Shown: positions 48,424 through 57,021 of the stretch, piece after piece
How the letters are laid out: each line of letters begins with the position of its first letter
Position numbering within the stretch: the stretch's first letter is position 1
Source of the DNA: Nocardioides sp. SYSU D00038
GTDB lineage: Bacteria > Actinomycetota > Actinomycetes > Propionibacteriales > Nocardioidaceae
Assembly: GCF_016924665.1 (NCBI RefSeq)
Contig: NZ_JAFFJT010000014.1
Span: 289,361 to 353,360 of the forward strand
Direction: 5' to 3'
DNA: 64,000 bases
Made by a program: the position numbers and the translations under genes
The notes under the pieces: model-generated
Told to the model about the DNA's origin: nothing
What the model saw: the letters and a program-made list of their open reading frames with translations, nothing else
Database searches by the model: none

Positions 48424-49854
48424 TCAGGGGGCGACCGGCTCCTCGGGCGGCAGCGCGCTCGGGTCGGTGCTGCCCGGGACGCCGGGAGTCGGCGGGGTGG
48501 CGCCGTCGGTCGGGGTCGCGTTCGCGCTGGGCGCCGGCGGCGGGTCGGGCTCGAGCGCGTCGGGGTCGAACGTCACCAGCAGCAGCTTGCCTGCCTTCCG
48601 GGCGAGCTGGCGGGTGTTGAGCCCCACCAGGTCCTGGAGCGCAGCTCCCACCTCGACGCCGTCGCGGTTGAGCTCGTCGAGGAGCGCCCAGAGGTTCTGC
48701 TCGCCGTAGCTGGCCGCGAGGTACTCGCAGGCCCACCACGCCAGCCCGTAGTTGGCCGCCGAGTCGGCGTCGTTGAAGCCGTCGTCGTCGGGCATGTCGG
48801 TGAACCCGTCCCGGGCCGCGGTCACAGCCCGGGCGGGGATCAGCCGCTGCTCGGGAGCCAGCGGCCGCACCGAGACGAACTCCGCCAGCCCCTCGCTCAG
48901 CCAGATCGGCACGTCGTCGTCGCGGGTGCCGAGCGCGACGTGGGTCAGCTCGTGGCGGATCAGTCGGTCTCGGCCCAGCCCGGGCTTGTCGAGCATCCGC
49001 GGGTGCAGCGCGAACCGGGTGGCCGCCAGCGCGTCGCCGTCGGGCCGGCTCTTCACCGGGAACGCCACCCCGTCGAGCAGCTCGGGGTCGCCGCCGGGCA
49101 GGTCGTCGATCGTGTCGAGGTAGTCCGACGTCGACAGTGCGTAGACCACCACGCTCCGCGACCACGTGTACGGCACCCAGCCCGAGACGTCCGCGATCCC
49201 CCGCTCCACCGAGCGCACCAGCCGGTCGGCGGCCCGCACGCTGTCGTCGTCGAAGATGCCGAGCACGCCCGAGCCGGTGCGCACCCGGATCGGGCCCTCG
49301 TCCCACGGCTCGCCGTGCACGCCGTTCTCGGCCTCCCACTCCGCGTCGGTCACCGACGCGAGCAGGTAGTGCCCGCTGCGCCCCGCCGGGCGGAACAGGA
49401 ACCGGTCGGGCGAGCGCACCGGCTCCTCGTCGTAGCCCGCCAGCTGGAGGGTCTGGTCGACGACGACCCAGTAGTCGTCGCCGCGGCGCAGGAGCTCCTC
49501 GGGTCGCAGCGCGTAGGAGAACGCCGCCAGCGGCAGCTGCTGGAGGTTGTCGAAGTAGACGTCCTGCTGGCGGCGGAACTCGGGGCGGCCTCGCACCAGG
49601 GTGGCGCGGAAAGCCCGCCGGTCACCCTCGAGCAGCGCCTGCTGCCGCAGCCGCAGCGCCTCCTGGAGGTCGGCGACCACGTCGTTGGGCACGTCGTACG
49701 TCGTGGCCGGGTCCTCGCTCGGTTGGTCGTCGTCGCCGAACAGCCCGCAGCCGGTCAGCGCCGGGCCGGCGGCGAGGGCCAGCACCACGGCCAGGGCCGG
49801 CAGGGCCCGACGGGACCGGCGGGAACGGCGCCGGTCAGCGCGACTGGTCGGCAT
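48424..49854 (-). CDS. Lipoprotein with HExxH zinc metallopeptidase domain
   Basis: A 476-residue predicted lipoprotein. The Arg-rich start, a hydrophobic run and the lipobox LTGC (Cys about 36) anchor it outside the membrane. A gluzincin-like active site reads RHELTHVAL, and a third ligand Glu is likely in [12 protein letters not shown]. The C-terminal 60 residues are Pro/Ala-rich and probably disordered. The family resembles peptidase-MA-like proteins that remodel extracytoplasmic proteins. Its start overlaps the dxs stop by 20 bases, so it may be translated from the dxs mRNA. Confidence 0.8.
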   Translation of the reverse strand: MPTSRADRRRSRRSRRALPALAVVLALAAGPALTGCGLFGDDDQPSEDPATTYDVPNDVVADLQEALRLRQQALLEGDRRAFRATLVRGRPEFRRQQDVYFDNLQQLPLAAFSYALRPEELLRRGDDYWVVVDQTLQLAGYDEEPVRSPDRFLFRPAGRSGHYLLASVTDAEWEAENGVHGEPWDEGPIRVRTGSGVLGIFDDDSVRAADRLVRSVERGIADVSGWVPYTWSRSVVVYALSTSDYLDTIDDLPGGDPELLDGVAFPVKSRPDGDALAATRFALHPRMLDKPGLGRDRLIRHELTHVALGTRDDDVPIWLSEGLAEFVSVRPLAPEQRLIPARAVTAARDGFTDMPDDDGFNDADSAANYGLAWWACEYLAASYGEQNLWALLDELNRDGVEVGAALQDLVGLNTRQLARKAGKLLLVTFDPDALEPDPPPAPSANATPTDGATPPTPGVPGSTDPSALPPEEPVAP

Positions 49855-51739
49855 CGACGGGCGCCCGGCCCTCCGAGAGGGCGGTGACGTCCTCGACGAT
49901 GCCGCGCGCGAGCGCCTGTGCCGTCAGGCCGATGCGCTCGAGGATCTTGGCCCGCTTGGCGTGGGAGAGGAACTCCTGCGGGATGCCGTGCAGGCGGAAC
50001 GGCGTCGTGACCCCGGCGTCGTTGAGGGTCTGGAGCAGCACCGCGCCGCAGCCGCCGACCCTGCCGTTGTCCTCGATGCTCACCACCAGCCGGTGGTCGC
50101 GAGCCAGGTCGACCAGCGCCGGCGCCACGGGCTTGACCCAGCGCGGGTCGACGACCGTGACGCCGATCCCCTGCGCGACCAGTCGCTCGGCCACGTCGAC
50201 CGCCACCGCGCCCATCGCGCCGACGGCGATCACGAGCACGTCGTGGGTGCCGTTGCGCACCAGCACGTCGACGCCGCCGACGGTGTCGACCGCCGGCACG
50301 TCCTCGGGGGGCGGACCCTTGGGGAACCGCACCACGGTCGGGGCGTCGTCGACCTCGACCGCTTCGTTGAGCAGCTCGCGCAGCCGGGTGGCGTCACGGG
50401 GGGCGGCGATCCGCAGCCCCGGCACCACCTGCAGCACCGACATGTCCCACATGCCGTTGTGGGAGGCGCCGTCGTCGCCGGTGACGCCCGACCGGTCGAG
50501 CACGAACGTCACGCCGCAGCGGTGCAGCGCGACGTCCATCAGCACCTGGTCGAAGGCCCGGTTGAGGAACGTGGCGTAGACCGCGACCACCGGGTGCAGC
50601 CCGCCCATCGCGAGCCCGGCGGCCGAGGTGGCGGCGTGCTGCTCGGCGATGCCGACGTCGAACGTGCGGTCGGGGAAGCTCGCCTGGAACTTGTCGAGCC
50701 CGACGGGGTGCATCATCGCGGCGGTGATCGCCACGACGTCACGGCGCCGGTGGCCCAGCCGCACCATCTCGTCGGAGAAGACGTCGGTCCAGATCGCACC
50801 CTTGGGGTTCTCCTCGCCGGAGGCCACGTCGAACGGGCCGGGCGAGTGGAACTGGTCGGCCTCGTGACGCTCGGCCGCGTCGTAGCCGTAGCCCTTGCGG
50901 GTGATCGCGTGGACGATCACCGGCCCGCCGAAGCGCTTGGCCTGGGTGAGCGCCGCCTCCATCGCCTCGCGGTCGTGGCCGTCGACCGGACCGACGTACT
51001 TCAGGCCGAGGTCCTCGAACAGACCCTGCGGCGCCAGGGCGTCCTTGACGCCCTTCTTCATCGCGTGCAGCGCGTCGTACGCCGCCGGGCCGACCCCGGG
51101 CACCGACTGCAGGCGCTTCTTGACCAGGTCGAGCATCGGCTCGTAGCGCGGGTCGGTGCGCAGCCGGGTCAGGGCGGTCGCGAGCCCGCCGATCGTCGGC
51201 GTGTAGGAGCGACCGTTGTCGTTGACCACGATCACCAGGCGGCTGTCGCGGGCGATCGCGATGTTGTTGAGCGCCTCCCAGGCCATCCCGCCGGTGAGCG
51301 CGCCGTCGCCGATCACCGCGACCGTGTGGCGGTCCTCGCCGCGGATGGCGTAGGCCTTGGCCAGCCCGTCGGCGTAGCTCAGCGCGGTCGAGGCGTGGGA
51401 GTTCTCCACCACGTCGTGGGGCGACTCCTGCTGGCTGGGATAGCCGCTCAGGCCGCCCTCCTGGCGCAGGCTGCCGAACTCGCCGGCGCGCCCGGTGAGC
51501 AGCTTGTGCACGTAACCCTGGTGGCCGGTGTCGAACACGATCCGGTCGACCGGGGAGTCGAAGACCCGGTGCAGCGCGATCGTGAGCTCGACGACCCCGA
51601 GGTTGGGGCCGAGGTGGCCGCCCACCCGCGCGCAGGTCGCGACCATCAGGTCGCGGATCTCGGACGCGAGCTCGGTGAGCTGGTCGTCGGTGAGGGTCGC
51701 GAGGTCGGCCGGACCCGAGACCGTCTCCAGCACTCCCAT
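49835..51739 (-). CDS. dxs: 1-deoxy-D-xylulose-5-phosphate synthase
   Basis: A 634-residue Dxs. The thiamine-diphosphate motif [19 protein letters not shown], the catalytic-Glu region in [14 protein letters not shown] and the hallmark [18 protein letters not shown] loop are all present. It condenses pyruvate and glyceraldehyde-3-phosphate, the first step of the MEP isoprenoid pathway. ATG 51739 follows AGGAAG; upstream ORF sequence lacks homology. The lipoprotein gene overlaps its 3' end. Confidence 0.98.
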   Translation of the reverse strand: MGVLETVSGPADLATLTDDQLTELASEIRDLMVATCARVGGHLGPNLGVVELTIALHRVFDSPVDRIVFDTGHQGYVHKLLTGRAGEFGSLRQEGGLSGYPSQQESPHDVVENSHASTALSYADGLAKAYAIRGEDRHTVAVIGDGALTGGMAWEALNNIAIARDSRLVIVVNDNGRSYTPTIGGLATALTRLRTDPRYEPMLDLVKKRLQSVPGVGPAAYDALHAMKKGVKDALAPQGLFEDLGLKYVGPVDGHDREAMEAALTQAKRFGGPVIVHAITRKGYGYDAAERHEADQFHSPGPFDVASGEENPKGAIWTDVFSDEMVRLGHRRRDVVAITAAMMHPVGLDKFQASFPDRTFDVGIAEQHAATSAAGLAMGGLHPVVAVYATFLNRAFDQVLMDVALHRCGVTFVLDRSGVTGDDGASHNGMWDMSVLQVVPGLRIAAPRDATRLRELLNEAVEVDDAPTVVRFPKGPPPEDVPAVDTVGGVDVLVRNGTHDVLVIAVGAMGAVAVDVAERLVAQGIGVTVVDPRWVKPVAPALVDLARDHRLVVSIEDNGRVGGCGAVLLQTLNDAGVTTPFRLHGIPQEFLSHAKRAKILERIGLTAQALARGIVEDVTALSEGRAPVDADQSR

Positions 51740-51870
51740 GGACTCCACTTCCTGATCCTGCTGACACCCCAGCGGGCTGACGTCCGAGCATATCCGCCGG
51801 GTGGGTCCCGACCCGAGCCGACGGCGTGCGAGCCGCCCCACGGCAGCGTCGGGGCGGGATCTCGCGGCGC

Positions 51871-52803
51871 TCAGAGGTCGAGGACGGCGACCGCCGGCTC
51901 GTGCAGGCTGCCCATCCAGACCCGGCCCTCGTGCTCCCGCACGCCGGTGACCATGTGGTAGGCGTCGCTGGCCACGTCGCAGTCGTGCACGAGCACGCCG
52001 GCGTCGTCGTAGGCCTGCACCCGCACCGTGCGCTTCGGTGCCGGCTGCAGCCGCTCGGGGATCCGGGTCACCGAGCGCCGCAGCCAGAGCGGACCCGCCT
52101 GCAGCCGCTCGACCACCGGGTCACGTGGGCTGGCGATCGTCACCCAGATCAGCCCGTCGGAGCCGCGGGCGATGTTGTCGGGGTAGCCCGGCAGGTCGGA
52201 GCAGAGCAGGTCACGGTCCCCTGCCCTCGGCCCGCTGATCCAGTGGCGTACGACGGTGCGCGCGGCGGTCTCGGCGACCGCCACGAAGTCCTCGCCGCGG
52301 CTCAGCGCGACCCCGTTCGCGAACGCCAGCCCGTCGAGCACCACGTCCACCGACCCGTCGGTGTCGAGGCGGAGCAGCCGGCCGGTGCGGGTCACCTGCA
52401 CGAAGTCGGCCTTCCAGTCCTCGATCGAGTAGCGGGTCGAGGAGTCGGAGAACCAGACCGTGCCGTCGGTGGCGATCGCGGCGTTGTTGCAGAACACCAT
52501 CCGGCGGCCGTCGACGGAGTCGGTGACCCGCTCCACCGCGCCCGACGCCGGGTCGATCCGCAGCAGGCCCTGGTGGGCGTCGCAGACCAGGAGCCGGCCG
52601 TCGAGGTCGATCTCGATGCCGAGCGGGCGGCCCTGGGTCTGGGCGACCCGGTCGACGTGGCTGCCGTCGTGGCGCACCCGGAAGATGCTGCCGTCGGCGG
52701 TGCCGGTGAACACCGCGCCCTCGTCGGGGCCGGAGGTGCCGACGACGACGTCCTCGGCGCCGTCGGCGGGGACGGGGACGACCTGGAAGCCGCTGCTGCT
52801 CAT
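51871..52803 (-). CDS. SMP-30/strictosidine-synthase-like lactonase
   Basis: A 310-residue six-bladed beta-propeller of the SMP-30/strictosidine-synthase-like group. It has [42 protein letters not shown] and [15 protein letters not shown] blades. Such enzymes hydrolyse lactones with a central calcium. ATG 52803 overlaps the Nudix stop (ATGA), so both are co-translated. The substrate is unknown. Confidence 0.85.
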   Translation of the reverse strand: MSSSGFQVVPVPADGAEDVVVGTSGPDEGAVFTGTADGSIFRVRHDGSHVDRVAQTQGRPLGIEIDLDGRLLVCDAHQGLLRIDPASGAVERVTDSVDGRRMVFCNNAAIATDGTVWFSDSSTRYSIEDWKADFVQVTRTGRLLRLDTDGSVDVVLDGLAFANGVALSRGEDFVAVAETAARTVVRHWISGPRAGDRDLLCSDLPGYPDNIARGSDGLIWVTIASPRDPVVERLQAGPLWLRRSVTRIPERLQPAPKRTVRVQAYDDAGVLVHDCDVASDAYHMVTGVREHEGRVWMGSLHEPAVAVLDL

Positions 52804-53228
52804 GGGGCCATGCTCGCGTAGACCTCGGAGCCGAGGAAGTCCGGCAGCACCAGGTCGGCCGCGGCGGTCAGCGGCAGCGACGGCACCGTGTCGGGGTCGA
52901 CGAACACGATCCGGCGCCCCTCGCCCACGACGATGTCGTCGTCGCCGAGGTCGGTGCCGGCGACGTAGATCCGCACCGCGTCGAGGCTGTCGTACGCCTC
53001 GTGGAACACCTCGACCTCGCGCCACAGCGCCAGATCGCCGGGCGCTAGCACCACGCCGGTCTCCTCGGCGAGCTCGCGGTAGGCCGCCGCCTCGAACTCC
53101 TCGCCCTCGTCGACGTGCCCGCCCACGAACCCCCAGCACTCGGGGTCGATGACCGGGAACTCGTCGCGCTCCTGCAGCAGCAGCCAGCCGCGGCGGTCGA
53201 CCAGGACGATGCTGGCGAAGTGGTTCAC
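52800..53228 (-). CDS. Nudix hydrolase
   Basis: A 142-residue Nudix protein with the full Nudix box: GGHVDEGEEFEAAAYRELAE followed by ETGV (G-x5-E-x7-REUxEExGU). It hydrolyses a nucleoside-diphosphate-linked substrate, such as damaged nucleotides or sugar nucleotides. GTG 53228 gives the conserved NHFASIVLVDRRGWLLLQER start. It overlaps the downstream lactonase by 4 bases and begins 11 bases after the cupin gene stop, so these form a short operon. Confidence 0.88.
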   Translation of the reverse strand: MNHFASIVLVDRRGWLLLQERDEFPVIDPECWGFVGGHVDEGEEFEAAAYRELAEETGVVLAPGDLALWREVEVFHEAYDSLDAVRIYVAGTDLGDDDIVVGEGRRIVFVDPDTVPSLPLTAAADLVLPDFLGSEVYASMAP

Positions 53229-53238
53229 GTCCCCGGTT

Positions 53239-53700
53239 CTACCGCGCGGGTGGTCGGCCCAGCCGGTGGGCGCGCCGTCCCAGGCCGTTGACCACCTTGG
53301 CCATCGGTCCCGGCACCGGCACCCGCAGCAGGGCGTGCTTGCGCACGTAGTCCTCGACGTGCCAGGTCGACCAGGTGCCGGCCCGGAAGCAGGCACCGTC
53401 GCCCACCCGCAGCGTCACCGGCTCGGCGCCCTCGGGCTCGTCGGGGGTGACCGTCACCGAGCCGTCGACGATCGTGACCGTCTCGTCGACGGCGAAGTAC
53501 CAGCGGAACCGGCCGGCGGTGCAGTCCCACACGAAGCTCGACGCCGTCTGGTCCGCGGAGGTGACCCAGGTGCAGACCCGGGCGCGGGGCCGCCCCTCGA
53601 GCACCCACGCGGGGTTGATCGGGTCGTCGAGGAGCTCGACGTCGTCCCCCCGGACGACGGTCAGGGCCTGCTGCGGCACGGCGTTCCCCCTGCGATCCAC
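53239..53700 (-). CDS. Cupin-fold protein
   Basis: A 153-residue single cupin: the core strands RFRWYFAVDETVTIVDGSVTV and LRVGDGACFRAGTWSTWHV follow the two cupin motifs. The first motif has no complete HxH, so metal binding is uncertain. DUF861-like cupins bind small ligands or sugars. It precedes the Nudix gene. There is no clear ribosome site at the start. Confidence 0.78.
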   Translation of the reverse strand: MDRRGNAVPQQALTVVRGDDVELLDDPINPAWVLEGRPRARVCTWVTSADQTASSFVWDCTAGRFRWYFAVDETVTIVDGSVTVTPDEPEGAEPVTLRVGDGACFRAGTWSTWHVEDYVRKHALLRVPVPGPMAKVVNGLGRRAHRLGRPPAR

Positions 53701-53800
53701 CCGGCTGTTGTCGGGCCGACCGTAGCGACCGGCCGCCCGGCGGTGCAGGCGAATCCGCAGATCCCGGCCCTGCTCGCCCGGGGGCCTCCGGGGCCTGCCG

Positions 53801-54169
53801 TCAGAGGCGGGCCCGGTAGCGCCGACCCCGCAGCGCCTCCTCGACCAGCCCCACCGCGCGTCGTACGCCGGCGAGCCGGGCGTCCTCGGCGAGGAAGACC
53901 TCGACCGCGGCCTCCACCACGTCGGGCTCGGCGACGTCGCGCAGCTCTGCGCGCGCCTCGCTCAGCCCGCGCTTGGTCGCGGCCACCGACGCCTCGACGT
54001 GCAGCACCGCGAACCGGGCCAGCACCACCGCGTGCCGGCGCAGCACCGGCCGGGTGCGGTAGTCGGGCGGACAGAGGTCGAGCAGCCACGCCACCGCGGT
54101 GTCCTCCCAGCGCGGGGCGTCGGGCGGGCGGACCTCGCGGGGCCAGCCCGGTGGGGCGACGAGCGACAT
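53801..54169 (-). CDS. Conserved hypothetical alpha-helical protein
   Basis: A 122-residue soluble protein with N-terminal WEDTAVAWLLDLCPPDYRTRP followed by Arg/Ala-rich helices. I do not recognise a domain. It resembles short actinobacterial hypothetical proteins with the same WLLDLCPPDYR segment. TATGAT 6 nt upstream of ATG 54169 indicates its own leaderless transcript, although the promoter lies inside the 3' end of the GNAT gene. Confidence 0.65.
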   Translation of the reverse strand: MSLVAPPGWPREVRPPDAPRWEDTAVAWLLDLCPPDYRTRPVLRRHAVVLARFAVLHVEASVAATKRGLSEARAELRDVAEPDVVEAAVEVFLAEDARLAGVRRAVGLVEEALRGRRYRARL

Positions 54170-54175
54170 GGGCCG

Positions 54176-54181
54176 ATCATA
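54176..54181 (-). promoter_or_regulatory. -10 box (TATGAT) of leaderless hypothetical gene
   Basis: TATGAT, one base from the TATAAT consensus, ends 6 nt before ATG 54169. It overlaps the stop region of the upstream GNAT gene. Confidence 0.6.
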
Positions 54182-54755
54182 GCCCGGATTCGAACACCTG
54201 TTCGAGGCGACGGAGCAAGGGGTCGCGCAGCCCCACCACGTCGAGCGCCCAGAACGGGTCGCCGTAGACCAGCGCACCCCGCATCCAGTCCTGGTGCCCG
54301 GGCAGCAGCACCACCTGGAACGCGGGCTCGGGGATCCGGACCGACGGGCGGGTGAAGCCGTGCCGCGAGCCCGGCTGCCAGCCGCGCGCCGAGTAGAAGC
54401 CGGGGTCGCCCTCGAGGAAGACCGCGGGCGCCCCGAGCTCGCCGGCGGCGGCGACGGCCGCCTCCAGCAGGGCGCTGCCGATACCGCGCTGCTGGTGGGC
54501 GGGGTCGACCCCCAGGGGGCTGAGCACCAGCACCTCGACCTGCCGCTCCCGGGCGTCGACCCACGACCGGCTGAGCCGGACGTGGCCGACCACCGTGCCG
54601 CGGTCGACGGCCACCAGGTCGACGCGGGTGTGCCCTGCGGCGTCGAGGGCGTCGAGGAGGCGGGCGATCAGCGGACCCTCGTCGCCGAACGCGCGGGCGG
54701 CGACCGACCGCAGCGCGGCGCCGTCGTCCTCGCGAGCGGGGCGGACCTCGACCAC
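54177..54755 (-). CDS. GNAT N-acetyltransferase
   Basis: A 192-residue GNAT with the acetyl-CoA pyrophosphate loop in QQRGIGSALLEAAV (motif A, about residues 87-100) preceded by LVLSPLGVDPA. The C-terminal strand GFYSARGWQPGSRHGF fits the YhbS-like subfamily. It transfers acetyl to an amine of unknown identity. GTG 54755 is 3 bases before the YjbQ stop, suggesting a shared transcript. Confidence 0.85.
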   Translation of the reverse strand: MVEVRPAREDDGAALRSVAARAFGDEGPLIARLLDALDAAGHTRVDLVAVDRGTVVGHVRLSRSWVDARERQVEVLVLSPLGVDPAHQQRGIGSALLEAAVAAAGELGAPAVFLEGDPGFYSARGWQPGSRHGFTRPSVRIPEPAFQVVLLPGHQDWMRGALVYGDPFWALDVVGLRDPLLRRLEQVFESGL

Positions 54756-54758
54756 GGC

Positions 54759-55163
54759 TCACCCCGCCAGGAAGCTGAACCGCACCTCGCGGTCGGCGTT
54801 GTCGACGTTGAGGTCGACCAGGCAGATGCTCTGCCAGGTGCCGAGGGCGAGGCGGCCGTCGAGCACCGGCACCGTGGCGTACGGCGGCACCAGCGCCGGC
54901 ATCACGTGCGAGCGGCCGTGACCGGGCGAGCCGTGCCGGTGCCGCCACCGGTCGTCGGCGGGGAGCAGGTCGCCCAGCGCGGCGAGCAGGTCGTCGTCGC
55001 TCCCGGCGCCGGTCTCGATCACCGCCAGGCCGGCGGTCGCGTGGGGGACGAAGACGTGCAGCAGGCCGTCGCCGCGGTCGGCGACCCAGTCGGCGCAGTC
55101 GCTGGTGATGTCGCGCACCACCTCGCGGTCTCCGGTGCGATAGCTGCGGACCTCGGTGTCCAT
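54759..55163 (-). CDS. YjbQ/UPF0047-family protein (secondary thiamine-phosphate synthase-like)
   Basis: A 134-residue protein with GDGLLHVFVPHATAGLAVIE, HRHGSPGHGRSHVMPAL and LALGTWQSICLVDLN, the three conserved blocks of the YjbQ family, including its metal-binding His cluster. E. coli YjbQ has weak thiamine-phosphate synthase activity in vivo, but the native role is unproven. A thiamine-binding YkoF-like gene lies 0.8 kb upstream on the same strand, which hints at a thiamine-linked theme. Confidence 0.88.
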   Translation of the reverse strand: MDTEVRSYRTGDREVVRDITSDCADWVADRGDGLLHVFVPHATAGLAVIETGAGSDDDLLAALGDLLPADDRWRHRHGSPGHGRSHVMPALVPPYATVPVLDGRLALGTWQSICLVDLNVDNADREVRFSFLAG

Positions 55164-55216
55164 GGCCTCTCCTCGACGGGTGCGGGCAGAACGGGGGCGG
55201 AACGGGGTGCGACGGG

Positions 55217-55969
55217 TCAGGTCGCGGACGCGCCACCGGTGGGGTCGGCGGTGCCACCGGCGCAGGACGCGAACGGCTCCGGCGCGGTCTCCCCCGCACC
55301 GTACTGGTCGAGGAACAGCGGCAGCCGGGTGTCGTCGGCGCCCTCCAGCTCGAGCTGGCGGCCCCAGACCGTGACCACCACCGGCGCCCCCTGCTCCGGG
55401 TGCGGAGCGAGGATGCCGTTGTCCGGCAGCAGCACCGCCAGCCGCTCCACCTCCTCGGCCGCCAGTTCCGGGTCGTGGGTGATGACGACGGTGCCGTGCT
55501 CGAGGTCGTGCACCAAATTCTCCTCCGGCACCGGCGCGTCGTAGACGCCGCAGTCGAGCCACTCGTCGGCGTGGGGACCGCCGACCGGCGGCGACTGCTC
55601 GTAGTCGACGTCGCCGTCGACGTGGTCGACCGGCAGGTCGTCGTAGGACACGACCGCCGCCAGCCCGGTGTCCTGGGCCGACTCCTCCTCGCCGAGCCGG
55701 GTCAGGAGCACCGGCACCAGCACCGCCAACGCCACCACCAGCGCCGCGGTCACCGCGGCGACGACAACGCCGGCCCGGCTGCGCCGCGGCGGCTCGGGTG
55801 CGGGCAGGTCGGGTCGCGGGGACGGCGGGAGCAGCGGCCACTGCTGCCCCGCAGGTGGACCCGGCGGCGGATTCGGCGGGGGCGGGCCCAGTGGGTACGG
55901 CGGCGGGCCGGGCGGACCCGCTGGGGGCCCGGGAGGGCGCGGTGGCGGACCGGCGGGCGGCTCGCTCAT
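55217..55969 (-). CDS. Proline-rich membrane protein with DUF3105 domain
   Basis: A 250-residue protein. An N-terminal proline/glycine-rich tail (about residues 1-65) is followed by one helix (VVVAAVTAALVVALAVLVPVLL) and an extracytoplasmic DUF3105 domain with DYEQSPPVGGPHADEWLDCG and VHDLEHGTVVITH. The HxxxW and HDLEHG clusters may bind metal or ligand. DUF3105 has no known function. ATG 55969 overlaps the YkoF-like stop by 4 bases. Confidence 0.83.
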   Translation of the reverse strand: MSEPPAGPPPRPPGPPAGPPGPPPYPLGPPPPNPPPGPPAGQQWPLLPPSPRPDLPAPEPPRRSRAGVVVAAVTAALVVALAVLVPVLLTRLGEEESAQDTGLAAVVSYDDLPVDHVDGDVDYEQSPPVGGPHADEWLDCGVYDAPVPEENLVHDLEHGTVVITHDPELAAEEVERLAVLLPDNGILAPHPEQGAPVVVTVWGRQLELEGADDTRLPLFLDQYGAGETAPEPFASCAGGTADPTGGASAT

Positions 55970-56271
55970 GCGCCTTCCCCGAGCGCCCGCTCGAGGCGCT
56001 CGACCTTGGCGGTCAGCTGGCCGTCCCAGCCGGGACGGATGTCGGCCTTGAGCACCAGCCCGACGCGGGGCGAGACGGCAGCGACGGCGTCGACGGCGCG
56101 CTTCACGACGTCCATGACCTCGTCCCACTCGCCCTCGATGTTGGTGAACATCGCGTTGGTCTCGTGGGGCAGGCCCGACTCCCTCACCACCCGGACGGCG
56201 GCCGCGACCGCGTCGGTCACGCCGCCCTGCTCGTCGGCGGTGGTCGGGGAGATGCTGAACGCCACGATCAT
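55966..56271 (-). CDS. Thiamine-binding protein (MTH1187/YkoF type)
   Basis: A 101-residue ferredoxin-like-fold protein with MIVAFSISPTT, SGLPHETNAMFTNIEGEWDEVMDVVK and GLVLKADIRPG. The family (DUF77/MTH1187) binds thiamine or hydroxymethylpyrimidine-like ligands. It is first in a two-gene unit with the DUF3105 membrane protein, linking a periplasmic-facing domain to a cytosolic ligand binder; the joint function is unknown. Confidence 0.85.
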   Translation of the reverse strand: MIVAFSISPTTADEQGGVTDAVAAAVRVVRESGLPHETNAMFTNIEGEWDEVMDVVKRAVDAVAAVSPRVGLVLKADIRPGWDGQLTAKVERLERALGEGA

Positions 56272-56314
56272 GGCGTCCACCGTAGTCGGCGGCCGGACGG
56301 GCAGGCGCGACGGA

Positions 56315-56905
56315 TCAGCCGGCGGCCAGCACCGCCTCGACCAGGGCCCGCAGGTGGCTCGCGGTCGTCTCCTGGTCGAGCCCGGCGTCGCGGCGCAGCG
56401 AGTGCCAGGTGCCGACCTCGAGCGTGGTGGCCAGCAGCTGGACCAGCCGCTCGCGACGGGCGCCGCGCCGGCCGGCGAGCTGGGGCGCGAACACCTCCTC
56501 GACGAACTCGCGGTGTGCTCGGCGGCCGCCCTCGAACAGCTCTCGGAGCGCCGGCTCCCGCTCCACGAGAGCCACCGTGCGCCAGGTGCTGTCGCCGGTG
56601 CGCTCGTAGTCGCGCACCACGGTCTCGACGACCGAGGCGACGTCGCCCGGCACCGCACGGGCCCGGTCGGCGCGCACCAGCGGGGCGAACCGCTCGGCGA
56701 CGCCGGCGAGGTAGAGGCCGATCTTGGAGCCGAAGTGGTTGACCACGGTCTGCTGCGACACCCCAGCCCGGCGGGCGACGTCGGCCAGCGTCACCTGGTC
56801 GTACCACGCTCCGTCGAACAGCTGCACCGCCGCGTCGAGGATGGCCTCCCGGGTGCGCTCCTGGGCGGCGGCCCGGGCCCCCATGTCGTAGCCGCGTCGT
56901 GCCAT
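56315..56905 (-). CDS. TetR-family regulator of the adjacent glycosyltransferase
   Basis: A 196-residue TetR regulator with the helix-turn-helix QVTLADVARRAGVSQQTVVNHF. ATG 56905 is chosen because AGGAGG lies upstream at correct spacing; an in-frame start at 56935 would cover an operator arm. It is divergent from the MGT-type glycosyltransferase and probably controls it through the GCATTGGTT inverted repeats in between. The inducer is unknown, perhaps a macrolide-like or aromatic compound that the transferase glycosylates. Confidence 0.88.
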   Translation of the reverse strand: MARRGYDMGARAAAQERTREAILDAAVQLFDGAWYDQVTLADVARRAGVSQQTVVNHFGSKIGLYLAGVAERFAPLVRADRARAVPGDVASVVETVVRDYERTGDSTWRTVALVEREPALRELFEGGRRAHREFVEEVFAPQLAGRRGARRERLVQLLATTLEVGTWHSLRRDAGLDQETTASHLRALVEAVLAAG

Positions 56906-56931
56906 CGCCTGCCTCCTGCTCGACTGGACCA

Positions 56932-56982
56932 GCATTGGTTTGTACTTGACTCAAATGGATTGGATCTCATACTAACCAATGC
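56932..56982. promoter_or_regulatory. Paired operator arms GCATTGGTT ... AACCAATGC
   Basis: Perfect 9-bp arms face each other 33 bases apart, one covering the TetR promoter side and the other the glycosyltransferase -10/+1. The wide spacing suggests two bound dimers or looping rather than a single site. Confidence 0.65.
56946..56973 (+). promoter_or_regulatory. Sigma-70 promoter of the MGT glycosyltransferase gene
   Basis: TTGACT (56946) and CATACT (56968) are 16 bases apart, a good housekeeping match and one of few AT-rich stretches in the window. It sits inside the paired operator arms. Confidence 0.65.
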
Positions 56983-57021
56983 GTGCGAGATCCGCACGTC
57001 CTACGATCCGAGAGATCCACC

